This document shows, in pieces, positions 24,628-31,905 of a DNA stretch of 64,000 nucleotides. The translations under genes and the position numbers were made by a program. Under the pieces are notes generated by a model, which saw only the letters and a list, made by a program, of their open reading frames with translations, was not told where the DNA came from and made no database searches. Within the stretch, counting starts at the first letter, position 1. Every line of letters begins with the position of its first letter. Origin of the DNA: Hymenobacter mellowenesis (GTDB lineage Bacteria > Bacteroidota > Bacteroidia > Cytophagales > Hymenobacteraceae); assembly GCF_030581005.1 (NCBI RefSeq), contig NZ_JAUQSX010000011.1, positions 177,222 through 241,221 of the forward strand. Reading direction: 5' to 3'.

Positions 24628-25035
24628 ATGGGTATTTCCCTCGAACAGGCGCAAACTGCCGTGCAAGCTGCCCACCAAAAAGCGCTCGAAATAAACGTTA
24701 AGATGAACATCGCCATCGTCGATGCCGGCGCCAACCTCGTAGCCTTCGCCCGCATGGACGACGCCTGGCTCGGCTCGCTCGACATCTCGATTAAGAAGGC
24801 CAAGACGGCCCGCTTCTTCGACATGCCCACGGGGGCTATCGGCGGCCTTTCGCAGCCGGGCGGCCCGCTCTTCAATATTGAGGTGTCGAACGGCGGCCTC
24901 ATCACCTTCCCCGGGGGCCTGCCCATTAAGGACGGCAGTGGTAAAGTCATCGGTGCCATCGGGGTATCGGGCGACTCGGTCGAAAACGACCACACCGTCG
25001 CCGAAGCGGGCTTGAACGCCGTGGCCGGCAAATAA
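24628..25035 (+). CDS. GlcG/HbpS family heme-binding-like protein
   Basis: A 135-residue protein of the GlcG/HbpS family (DUF336): MGISLEQAQTAVQAAHQKALEINVKMNIAIVDAGANLVAFARMDDAWLGSLDISIKKAKTA, then PGGLPIKDGSGKVIGAIGVSGDS and a Glu-His-rich C-terminus. There is no signal peptide. Known members bind heme or cobalamin or accompany glycolate and diol metabolism; the role here is not determined. It ends 38 bases before a strong terminator (25073-25108), so it is probably transcribed separately from the formaldehyde dehydrogenase gene. Confidence 0.85.
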   Translation: MGISLEQAQTAVQAAHQKALEINVKMNIAIVDAGANLVAFARMDDAWLGSLDISIKKAKTARFFDMPTGAIGGLSQPGGPLFNIEVSNGGLITFPGGLPIKDGSGKVIGAIGVSGDSVENDHTVAEAGLNAVAGK

Positions 25036-25072
25036 GCAGCGCTTGCGAGCACCACGTACTTTTTAGCGTGAC

Positions 25073-25108
25073 GCATTGGGCCCGGCTGGCTGGGCCCGAT
25101 GCTTTTTT
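25073..25108 (+). terminator. Rho-independent terminator after glcG-like gene
   Basis: A GC-rich stem pairing GCATTGGGCCC with GGGCCCGATGC, followed directly by six T residues. Confidence 0.88.
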
Positions 25109-25134
25109 CTTCCTAACTCTAAAACACCCCCATT

Positions 25135-26364
25135 ATGGCTAGCAACAGAGGCGTTGTTTACCTAGGCCCCGGCAAAGTCGAGGTGCAAAGCATTGATTTT
25201 CCCGAACTGAAAAACCCCAAGGGCAAGAAGATTGTCCACGGCGTGATTCTAAAAGTGGTGTCCACCAACATCTGTGGCTCCGACCAGCACATGGTGCGCG
25301 GGCGCACCACCGCCCCCGCCGGCCTAGTGCTGGGCCACGAAATCACGGGCGAAGTCATCGAAATAGGGGCTGACGTGGAGTTCCTCAAGGTGGGCGACCT
25401 CGTATCGGTGCCCTTCAACGTGGCCTGCGGCCGCTGCCGCACCTGCAAGGAGCAGCAAACCGGCATCTGCCTGACCGTGAACGAGGGCCGCGCGGGTGGC
25501 GCCTACGGCTACGTGGACATGGGCGGCTGGGTCGGCGGCCAGGCTGAATACGTCATGGTGCCCTACGCCGATTTCAACCTGCTCAAGTTCCCAAACAAAG
25601 ACCAGGCGATGGAGAAAATCCGCGACCTGACCATGCTGAGCGATATTTTTCCGACCGGTTTCCACGGGGCCGTGAAGGCGGGTGTGGGCCCCGGCACGAC
25701 GGTGTACGTAGCCGGGGCGGGCCCCGTGGGCCTGGCCGCCGCTGCTTCGGCGCAACTGTTGGGGGCCGCGGTGGTGATAGTAGGCGACATGAACAAGGCG
25801 CGCCTGGCGCACGCCCGCTCCTTCGGCTGCGAAACGGTGGACCTGAACGAGGACGCCAGCCTGGCCGACCAGATTACCCAGATTCTGGGCGTACCCGAAA
25901 TCGACTGCTCCATCGACTGCGTGGGCTTTGAAGCCAGCGGCCACGGCTCGCAGGCCAAAGTAGAGGTGCCTGCCGCGGTGCTCAACTCGCTCATGGAAAT
26001 TACCCGCGCAGGCGGCTCCATCGGCATTCCCGGCCTGTACGTCACCGACGACCCCGGCGCTACGGATAAAGCGGCCAAAACCGGTAACCTGAGCATCCGC
26101 TTCGGCCTGGGCTGGGCCAAGAGCCATTCCTTCCACACCGGCCAGACGCCCGTGATGAGCTACAACCGCCAGCTCATGCAGGCTATTCTGTACGATAAAA
26201 TTCAGATTGCCAAGGCCGTCAACGTGGAAATCATCAGTCTCGACGACGCGCCAAAAGGCTACGCGGAATTTGACAAAGGCGTGGCCCGCAAGTTTGTGAT
26301 TAACCCCCACAACCTGATTCCGAGCGCCAAGCCGAAAGCTAAAAGAGAAACGGCTGCCGTCTAG
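25135..26364 (+). CDS. fdhA: Glutathione-independent formaldehyde dehydrogenase
   Basis: A 409-residue zinc MDR enzyme that matches Pseudomonas putida-type formaldehyde dehydrogenase in length and layout. The catalytic zinc site is STNICGSDQHMVRGRT plus LGHEITGEV. The structural zinc Cys cluster is CGRCRTCKEQQTGIC. The NAD motif is AGAGPVGLAAAASAQLLGA. The conserved DCVGFEASGHG segment follows, near residue 265. It oxidises free formaldehyde with NAD without added glutathione, and may act as an aldehyde dismutase. A terminator follows at 26387. With the nearby alcohol dehydrogenase and ring-cleavage genes it supports an aldehyde/aromatic detoxification role for the region. Confidence 0.9.
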   Translation: MASNRGVVYLGPGKVEVQSIDFPELKNPKGKKIVHGVILKVVSTNICGSDQHMVRGRTTAPAGLVLGHEITGEVIEIGADVEFLKVGDLVSVPFNVACGRCRTCKEQQTGICLTVNEGRAGGAYGYVDMGGWVGGQAEYVMVPYADFNLLKFPNKDQAMEKIRDLTMLSDIFPTGFHGAVKAGVGPGTTVYVAGAGPVGLAAAASAQLLGAAVVIVGDMNKARLAHARSFGCETVDLNEDASLADQITQILGVPEIDCSIDCVGFEASGHGSQAKVEVPAAVLNSLMEITRAGGSIGIPGLYVTDDPGATDKAAKTGNLSIRFGLGWAKSHSFHTGQTPVMSYNRQLMQAILYDKIQIAKAVNVEIISLDDAPKGYAEFDKGVARKFVINPHNLIPSAKPKAKRETAAV

Positions 26365-26386
26365 GTAGCCCCGTCCCCGCCGCTTG

Positions 26387-26422
26387 CAGCCGGACTGCCC
26401 GTAGGGGTGGTCCGGCTGTTTT
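26387..26422 (+). terminator. Terminator after fdhA
   Basis: A 9-bp stem CAGCCGGAC / GTCCGGCTG with a 14-base loop and a following TTTT. Confidence 0.8.
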
Positions 26423-26590
26423 GGTGATGCGAAATTGGGGGCTTGCCCAATGCTGGCAATCGGGGGCAGTGTCCTCGCAAAGAACATTTTTGGCCAGTTG
26501 ACAGGTTGTTAGGGCAACTGCTGTTGAGTTAGCTTCACCGTAGCCGCTGGTACCGGCTTTCTTTTTCCGCCTTTTTCCGCTCCGTTCCCT

Positions 26591-27496
26591 TGCTACCTTC
26601 CGCTCACCGACCCCCACGAGCTGACCACGCTCATCGACCACCGTCGGGTGCAGACGCTGGAGAAGTATGAGCTGAGTATTCTCGAAACGCTGGCCCCCGG
26701 CGACCAGGTGGCGCAGTCCTTCAGCGACTTGGTGCTTACCAATATGCTGCGCGGCAAGAAGGTGATGCACCTGTGCGACCAGCAGGCGTTCAGTTACCTA
26801 CCCGGCCACACCATGGTGGTGCCCCCGAACCTGAAGATGCTGATTGATTTCCCCGAGGCCTCGGACGCAACCCCGACCCAGTGCGTGGCCCTGGCCATCG
26901 ACCAGTTGCAGGTCATCGACACGGTCAACTACCTCAACGAGTTCTACCCGCGCACCGAGGGCGAAAAGTGGCACTTCGGCCTCAGCCAGCACGCTTTTTA
27001 CAACAACGAGGACATCACGGCCCTCATTTACAAGCTGGTCCGCATTGGCTTCGACGCCTCGCAGAACAAGGATATGCTGGCCGACTTCGCGGTGAAGGAG
27101 CTATTGCTGCGCCTCATGCAGCTGCAGCGCCTGCACCTGACCGAGCACAACACGGCCGTGCTGGCCACCTCCAACCGCTTTGCCCACACGCTGCACTACA
27201 TTAAGGAGCACATCGCCGAGAAAATCAGCGTCGAAAAGCTGAGCGCGCAGGCCTGCATGAGCCAGGCCAATTTCTTCCGCGCCTTCAAACAGGAGTTTGG
27301 CTTGTCGCCCATCGACTACATCATCAAGGCCCGGATGCGGCTGGCCAAGCGCTGCCTGCAAAACCCCGCGCTTAGCATCACCGAGATTTGCTTCAAGGCT
27401 GGCTTCAGCAATTTGGCGTACTTCACCCGCATGTTCCGGCAGCTGGAGCACATGACGCCCACCGAGTACCGGGCGCTCTGCCAGGGGCAGGCGTGA
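26591..27496 (+). CDS. AraC family regulator, start codon unclear
   Basis: The C-terminal half is an AraC DNA-binding domain with two HTH motifs (ISVEKLSAQACMSQANFFRAFKQEFGLSPIDY and ITEICFKAGFSNLAYFTRMFRQLEHMTPTEY). The N-terminal half is a sensor-like domain (VLTNMLRGKKVMHLCDQQAFSYLPGHTMVVPP). Family-like sequence extends upstream of the GTG at 26648 (CYLPLTDPHELTTLIDHRRV, from 26591), but the frame back to its stop at 26525 contains no ATG, GTG or TTG. Either translation starts at GTG 26648 and the N-terminus is shortened, or a mutation or indel removed the start. The target genes are unknown; fdhA and the glcG-like gene lie just upstream. Confidence 0.75.
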   Translation, partial: CYLPLTDPHELTTLIDHRRVQTLEKYELSILETLAPGDQVAQSFSDLVLTNMLRGKKVMHLCDQQAFSYLPGHTMVVPPNLKMLIDFPEASDATPTQCVALAIDQLQVIDTVNYLNEFYPRTEGEKWHFGLSQHAFYNNEDITALIYKLVRIGFDASQNKDMLADFAVKELLLRLMQLQRLHLTEHNTAVLATSNRFAHTLHYIKEHIAEKISVEKLSAQACMSQANFFRAFKQEFGLSPIDYIIKARMRLAKRCLQNPALSITEICFKAGFSNLAYFTRMFRQLEHMTPTEYRALCQGQA

Positions 27497-27553
27497 TATT
27501 AGCCGGGCCAGAAAGAGCAGGCGCAACAAGCTTGGTCCCCAATCATTGGGGAG

Positions 27554-28159
27554 CTATAGCTGCCGCCGCACCCGGCTCAGCGACTCGGGCGTAATCCCCA
27601 GGTAAGAAGCAATGATGTGCTGCGGCACCCGCTGCACAATGGTGGGGTACTTGCGCTGAAAATGCTGGTACTTATCCGCCGCCGTTTGGCTCAGGGCCGC
27701 ATTCACGCGCTCCTGCAGCACCACGTAGCGGCTCTGCATCAGCAGCCGGAAGTAGCGCTCGAACACCGGACACTGGGCGTAGATGGTTTCCAGGTCGGCC
27801 TGGTCCAGCAGCAGCAGCAGCGAATCTTCCAGCGCGTCAATGCTCATGGTGCTGGGCTGCCGCGTGAGCAGGCTGTAGAGGTCCGATATCCACCAGTCTT
27901 CGGGCGCAAATTGCAGCGTGTGCTCGTGCCCTTCCGCCGTGAGCGAGTAGCTGCGCAGGCAGCCCTGGGTTACGAAAGCGTAGTAGTTACACACCTCGCC
28001 GGCCTGGAGCAAGTGCTGGCGCTTGCGCAAGGCCAGCGGGCGCAGGTAGCTACAGAATGTGGCAAAATCGGCGTCGTTCAGCGGCACGCGCACTTGCAGG
28101 TGGGCCCGCAGCAGTTCATAAGCGGCACTAAGGTCGGGTGGGGAAGGAATTACAGTCAC
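27554..28159 (-). CDS. Crp/Fnr family transcriptional regulator
   Basis: A 201-residue protein with a cyclic-nucleotide-binding-like beta-roll (RKRQHLLQAGEVCNYYAFVTQGCLRSYSLTAEGHEHTLQFAPEDWW) and a C-terminal HTH (IIASYLGITPESLSRVRR). It is a paralogue of the 9803 protein, with a very similar recognition helix (TPESLSRVRR against TPEFLSKIRK), so the two may share or compete for binding sites. A short CCCCAATCATTGGGG palindrome lies directly at its 3' end, between the convergent araC stop and its own stop. It is divergent from the GH95 gene, with a 95-base gap. Confidence 0.88.
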   Translation of the reverse strand: MTVIPSPPDLSAAYELLRAHLQVRVPLNDADFATFCSYLRPLALRKRQHLLQAGEVCNYYAFVTQGCLRSYSLTAEGHEHTLQFAPEDWWISDLYSLLTRQPSTMSIDALEDSLLLLLDQADLETIYAQCPVFERYFRLLMQSRYVVLQERVNAALSQTAADKYQHFQRKYPTIVQRVPQHIIASYLGITPESLSRVRRQL

Positions 28160-28254
28160 GGTCCTTGTATCTTGGCTGAATTGGCGGACGGGCGCAGCGT
28201 AATTAACGACGGCCGCTATTTGCTATTCTCCACCGTATCACAAAGAAAACACCC

Positions 28255-30744
28255 TTGCTTCCCCAAACCACTCGTTCGCTCCTGAGAGGTGCGTTGCTGT
28301 CTTTTACCTTCAGTGCCGCCGTGGCTCAGCCCGCCCAGACTCCTTTGAAGCTGTGGTACAAGCAACCCGCCACCAACTGGAACGAGGCGCTACCCATCGG
28401 CAACGGGCGCCTGGGCGCAATGGTATTCGGCGGGCCGGCCCAGGAGCGGCTGCAGCTCAACGAAAGCACCATCTGGGCTGGCGGGCCGAACAACAACGTC
28501 AAGCCCGACGCCCTGCCTGTCATCCGTCAGTTGAGGCAGCAGTTGCTGAGCGGCCAAGAGGTAGAAGCGCAGCAGCTGGCGAATGAAAAAATGCAGCCCT
28601 ACGGCAACAGCGGCATGCCCTACCAGCTGGCCGCCAACCTCTACCTCGACTTCCCCGGCCACGAGAAGGCCACCAACTATTACCGCGACCTAGACATCGG
28701 CCGGGCCGTGGCCACGGTCAGCTATCAGCTCGATGGGGTGACCTACCGCCGCGAGGTGTTCAGTTCCCTGCCCGACCAAGTGCTCATCGTACGACTAACC
28801 GCCAGCAAGCCCGGTCGCCTCAGTTTTAACCTCAGCGAAAACACCCTGGTGAAGTACAGCCTGCGGGCCGAAAACGGGCAGTTGGTGCTCGATGGCAGCG
28901 GCAGTGAGCACGAAGGCCAGGAGGGCAAAATTCGCTTCCAGACACGCGTGCAGCCGTTGGTGGAAGGCGGCACGGTGCAGGCCGATGCCCAGGGCATTCG
29001 GGTGCAGCATGCCACCAGCGCCACGCTCTACGTTTCCATCGCCACCAATTTTGTCAATTACCACGACGTGAGCGGCAATGCTGCCGAGCGGGCCACCGCC
29101 TACCTCCGGCAGGCCGTCGGCCGTAAATATGAGTCGGCGCTCAAAAACCACGTAGCAGCTTACCAGCGCTACTTCAACCGGGTGAGCTTAACCCTAGGCG
29201 TGACCGATGCCGCCCAACAGCCCATGGACGTGCGCCTGGAGAACTTCTCCAAAGGCCAGGACCCGGCGCTGGCGGCCCTGTACTTTCAGTACGGCCGCTA
29301 CCTGCTGATTTCCAGTTCACAGCCAGGCGGCCAGCCAGCCAACCTGCAGGGCATTTGGAACGACAAGCTGAAAGGACCCTGGGACAGCAAGTACACGGTG
29401 AACATCAACACCGAAATGAACTACTGGCCGGCCGAAGTAACCAACCTGAGCGAGCTGCACGAGCCCTTGTTTTCCATGCTCAAAGACCTGAGCGTAACCG
29501 GCCAGCAGAGTGCCCGGCAGATGTACGGCGCGCGAGGCTGGGTGCTGCACCACAACACCGACCTCTGGCGCATCACCGGGCAGGTCGATGCCTACAACTA
29601 CGGCCTCTGGCCCATGGGCGGGGCCTGGCTCTCGCAGCACCTCTGGGACCATTACCAATTCACCGGCGACCAGCAGTTCCTGCGCGAGTATTACCCCGTG
29701 CTGAAGGGCGCGGCCACCTACTACGTCGATGCCCTGCAGGAAGAGCCGACCCATAAGTGGCTGGTCGTGGCCCCGTCAATGTCGCCGGAAAACTCCTACC
29801 AGATTGACGGGAAGAAAATTGCCATTGTAGCCGGTACCACCATGGACAACCAGCTGGTCACGGACCTGTTCTCGAAAACCATCCGGGCCGCCGAGCTGCT
29901 GGGAACCGATAAACCGTTTGCCGACACGCTCCGCACCCTACGCGAGCGGCTGGCCCCCATGCAGATTGGCCAGTACGGGCAATTGCAGGAATGGCTGCAG
30001 GACAAAGACGACCCGACCAGCACCCACCGCCACATCTCGCACCTCTACGGGTTGTTTCCCAGCGGGCAGATTTCGCCCTACCGCACGCCCGAGCTGTACG
30101 AGGCCGCCCGCGTGACCCTGACCCAGCGCGGGGATGTGTCCACGGGCTGGTCGATGGGCTGGAAGGTAAATTTCTGGGCCCGCATGCTCGACGGCAACCA
30201 CGCCTACAAACTCCTCACCAACCAGCTGCGCCTGCTGCCCGGCACCACGGTCAACATGAGCGAAGCCAGCGGCGGGGGCACCTACCCCAACCTGCTCGAC
30301 GCCCACCCGCCCTTCCAGATTGACGGCAATTTCGGCTGCACCGCGGGCCTTGCCGAGCTGTTCGTGCAGAGCTACGACGGCGCCATCGATGTCCTGCCGG
30401 CCCTGCCCGACGCCTGGCCTACTGGCGAAGTAAAGGGCCTGGTAGCGCGGGGCGGCTACGTGGTGGACGTCGCCTGGGACAAAGGCAAGGTGACGCGCTT
30501 GCACATTACCTCCCGCCTGGGCGGCAACTGCCGGGTACGCGTGCACAGCCCCCTGAAAGCCACTGGCAACCTAGTGTTTACAGTTGCTAAGGGCAACAAC
30601 CAGAACCCGCTGTACCAGACGTTCCTTGTGAAAACCCCGCTAATATCCGCCAAAACGACGGCTGCAAAAGCCAGCTTGCCGTCTTCAGCGGTGTATGACT
30701 TTCCGACAAAAGCGGGCAAGGAATACCTGCTCCAAGCGCCCTGA
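28255..30744 (+). CDS. GH95 alpha-L-fucosidase
   Basis: An 829-residue glycoside hydrolase of family 95. The N-terminal beta-sandwich begins LKLWYKQPATNWNEALPIGNGRLGAMVFGG, a GH95 hallmark. The (alpha/alpha)6 barrel includes GIWNDKLKGPWDSKYTVNINTEMNYWPAEVTNLSELHEPLF and LQEWLQDKDDPTSTHRHISHLYGLFPSGQISP, followed by FQIDGNFGCTAGLAELFVQSY. A signal peptide (about residues 1-24, ending AVAQP) exports it. The only suitable start is TTG at 28255. It removes terminal alpha-L-fucose (or L-galactose) from side chains such as xyloglucan. It is separate from the xylan locus and on the opposite strand. Confidence 0.93.
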   Translation: MLPQTTRSLLRGALLSFTFSAAVAQPAQTPLKLWYKQPATNWNEALPIGNGRLGAMVFGGPAQERLQLNESTIWAGGPNNNVKPDALPVIRQLRQQLLSGQEVEAQQLANEKMQPYGNSGMPYQLAANLYLDFPGHEKATNYYRDLDIGRAVATVSYQLDGVTYRREVFSSLPDQVLIVRLTASKPGRLSFNLSENTLVKYSLRAENGQLVLDGSGSEHEGQEGKIRFQTRVQPLVEGGTVQADAQGIRVQHATSATLYVSIATNFVNYHDVSGNAAERATAYLRQAVGRKYESALKNHVAAYQRYFNRVSLTLGVTDAAQQPMDVRLENFSKGQDPALAALYFQYGRYLLISSSQPGGQPANLQGIWNDKLKGPWDSKYTVNINTEMNYWPAEVTNLSELHEPLFSMLKDLSVTGQQSARQMYGARGWVLHHNTDLWRITGQVDAYNYGLWPMGGAWLSQHLWDHYQFTGDQQFLREYYPVLKGAATYYVDALQEEPTHKWLVVAPSMSPENSYQIDGKKIAIVAGTTMDNQLVTDLFSKTIRAAELLGTDKPFADTLRTLRERLAPMQIGQYGQLQEWLQDKDDPTSTHRHISHLYGLFPSGQISPYRTPELYEAARVTLTQRGDVSTGWSMGWKVNFWARMLDGNHAYKLLTNQLRLLPGTTVNMSEASGGGTYPNLLDAHPPFQIDGNFGCTAGLAELFVQSYDGAIDVLPALPDAWPTGEVKGLVARGGYVVDVAWDKGKVTRLHITSRLGGNCRVRVHSPLKATGNLVFTVAKGNNQNPLYQTFLVKTPLISAKTTAAKASLPSSAVYDFPTKAGKEYLLQAP

Positions 30745-30776
30745 CATGGAGCTGCCTGCTCAGCCGGTGCGCGCGT

Positions 30777-31193
30777 TTAGCGCGTGTATGCATCAATATA
30801 CTCGTAGCGGTTGGCTGAATCTTCCATCCCGGTGGTTATTTCCAGGCGGCTGGCAGTCAGTTCGGTGATAGTGGACGTCAGGGAGGCACTTGTCGTCACG
30901 GTAAGGAGAGTTCCGCTCACGCTGTAGGTACCGGTGCTTTGCACAACGCCATTAAAAGCCGATTGGTAGCTTCCGTTGGTGCCGTAGGTGACGGTGATGC
31001 TGCCCGGCGTCACGGGCTGGACGGACGTAGTCACGGCACCTCCGTTTTTGGGCGTGACAACATGGCGTCGAGCTGCAATCGACCACGTGCCCTGCAAGGA
31101 AACGGGAGGCGTCGGCGCCGGGTCGTCGGAAGCAGTGGAACAAGCCCCCACCGACAAACTGGCTGCTAATAAGATAGGTAGAATCTTTTTCAT
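30777..31193 (-). CDS. Small lipocalin-like lipoprotein
   Basis: A 138-residue protein with a lipoprotein signal peptide; the lipobox SVGAC puts the lipidated Cys at residue 18. The mature part (LQGTWSIAARRHVV ... SITVTYGTNGSYQSAFNGVVQSTGTYSVSGTLLTVTTS ... ITELTASRLEITT) has the strand pattern of small lipocalin-like domains common in Bacteroidota. The function is unknown. It is convergent with the GH95 gene, with a 32-base gap. Confidence 0.82.
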   Translation of the reverse strand: MKKILPILLAASLSVGACSTASDDPAPTPPVSLQGTWSIAARRHVVTPKNGGAVTTSVQPVTPGSITVTYGTNGSYQSAFNGVVQSTGTYSVSGTLLTVTTSASLTSTITELTASRLEITTGMEDSANRYEYIDAYTR

Positions 31194-31531
31194 GCTGGTA
31201 ATTTACGCCATCTTATCAACAGACCTCGTGCGATATGGCAGTTTTGCTGGATTATTAGCCTAGGCTATAAGGCGCAAGCACGCGTCTTTACCCACCTCAG
31301 TTCGATGCTGGTAATCACATAAAGAACCTCTGTTATTCGTTCCTCGCCTTCCGTGCTCTCGTGCAATCGCTTCGAGTCGGGAGACAGTTTATCCCCCGAC
31401 GAGTTGGCCTTTATCCGCGACCAGAGTCTGTTTGCTAAAGGGGAAATCATACAGCGGTTTTCTTCGAATTTCACCCGCCGAAAGGCTGGCAGCTTCTTTA
31501 CGGACAAACGAATAATCCGGCCCTAAAAACA
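31194..31531. other. Intergenic region, no supported gene
   Basis: About 340 bases upstream of the lipoprotein gene. Open frames here (31265-31507 and 31389-31913, minus) have atypical composition and start from TTG or run across a terminator and another gene. No regulatory site was recognised. Confidence 0.5.
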
Positions 31532-31557
31532 AGCCCCTGCCAGAACTGGCAGGGGCT
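31532..31557 (-). terminator. Terminator after the PID-CTERM gene
   Basis: A perfect 12-bp stem AGCCCCTGCCAG and its complement around AA, 41 bases past the stop at 31598. Confidence 0.85.
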
Positions 31558-31597
31558 GTTGCATGATAAAAAACGGACGAATTTGGCAGTAAAGAAC

Positions 31598-31804
31598 CTA
31601 CTTGTGGACTCGCCGCTGACGCAGGCGGCGCAGGCCATAGGCCACGCCTCCGGCTAAGAGCAGGCTCGCTCCGCCATCGAGCGGCACGTCGGTGGGGGCT
31701 TGCGGGGTTTGCGGCGCGGGGCCGCCCGAGCTGGGTTGGGCATGGACCACCAGTGTGCCCAGACTCATCAAAAAACAAAACAAAACGAGAAGACGCATGA
31801 GCAT
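31598..31804 (-). CDS. PID-CTERM-type small exported protein
   Basis: A 68-residue protein from ATG 31804 (an alternative ATG is at 31798). It has a signal peptide (MRLLVLFCFLMSLGTLVVHAQ), a short Pro/Gly linker, and a C-terminal sorting-like tail: VPLDGGASLLLAGGVAYG followed by the basic cluster LRRLRQRRVHK. That matches the PID-CTERM pattern of a P-[IL]-D-G-G motif, a hydrophobic helix and Arg/Lys end. Almost nothing lies between the two signals, so the mature peptide would be about 20-25 residues. It lies just downstream of the secreted xylanase gene. Confidence 0.8.
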   Translation of the reverse strand: MLMRLLVLFCFLMSLGTLVVHAQPSSGGPAPQTPQAPTDVPLDGGASLLLAGGVAYGLRRLRQRRVHK

Positions 31805-31905
31805 AAGGAAGAAATGGTGAGGCCCGGCCCCGCGGGCAGGAGCAGGGCCAGCCACCAACGGTGGCTGGCCGGCAAGCTTCCGGGCGGTTTGCAGAATAGT
31901 TGCCT

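Noticed and set aside
24490..26480. An 11-base string TCCTCGCAAAG near 24495 and 26470 as a shared promoter
   Set aside because: It is short, and its orientation relative to a TAnnTTTG box is wrong for the plus-strand genes; it could be chance.
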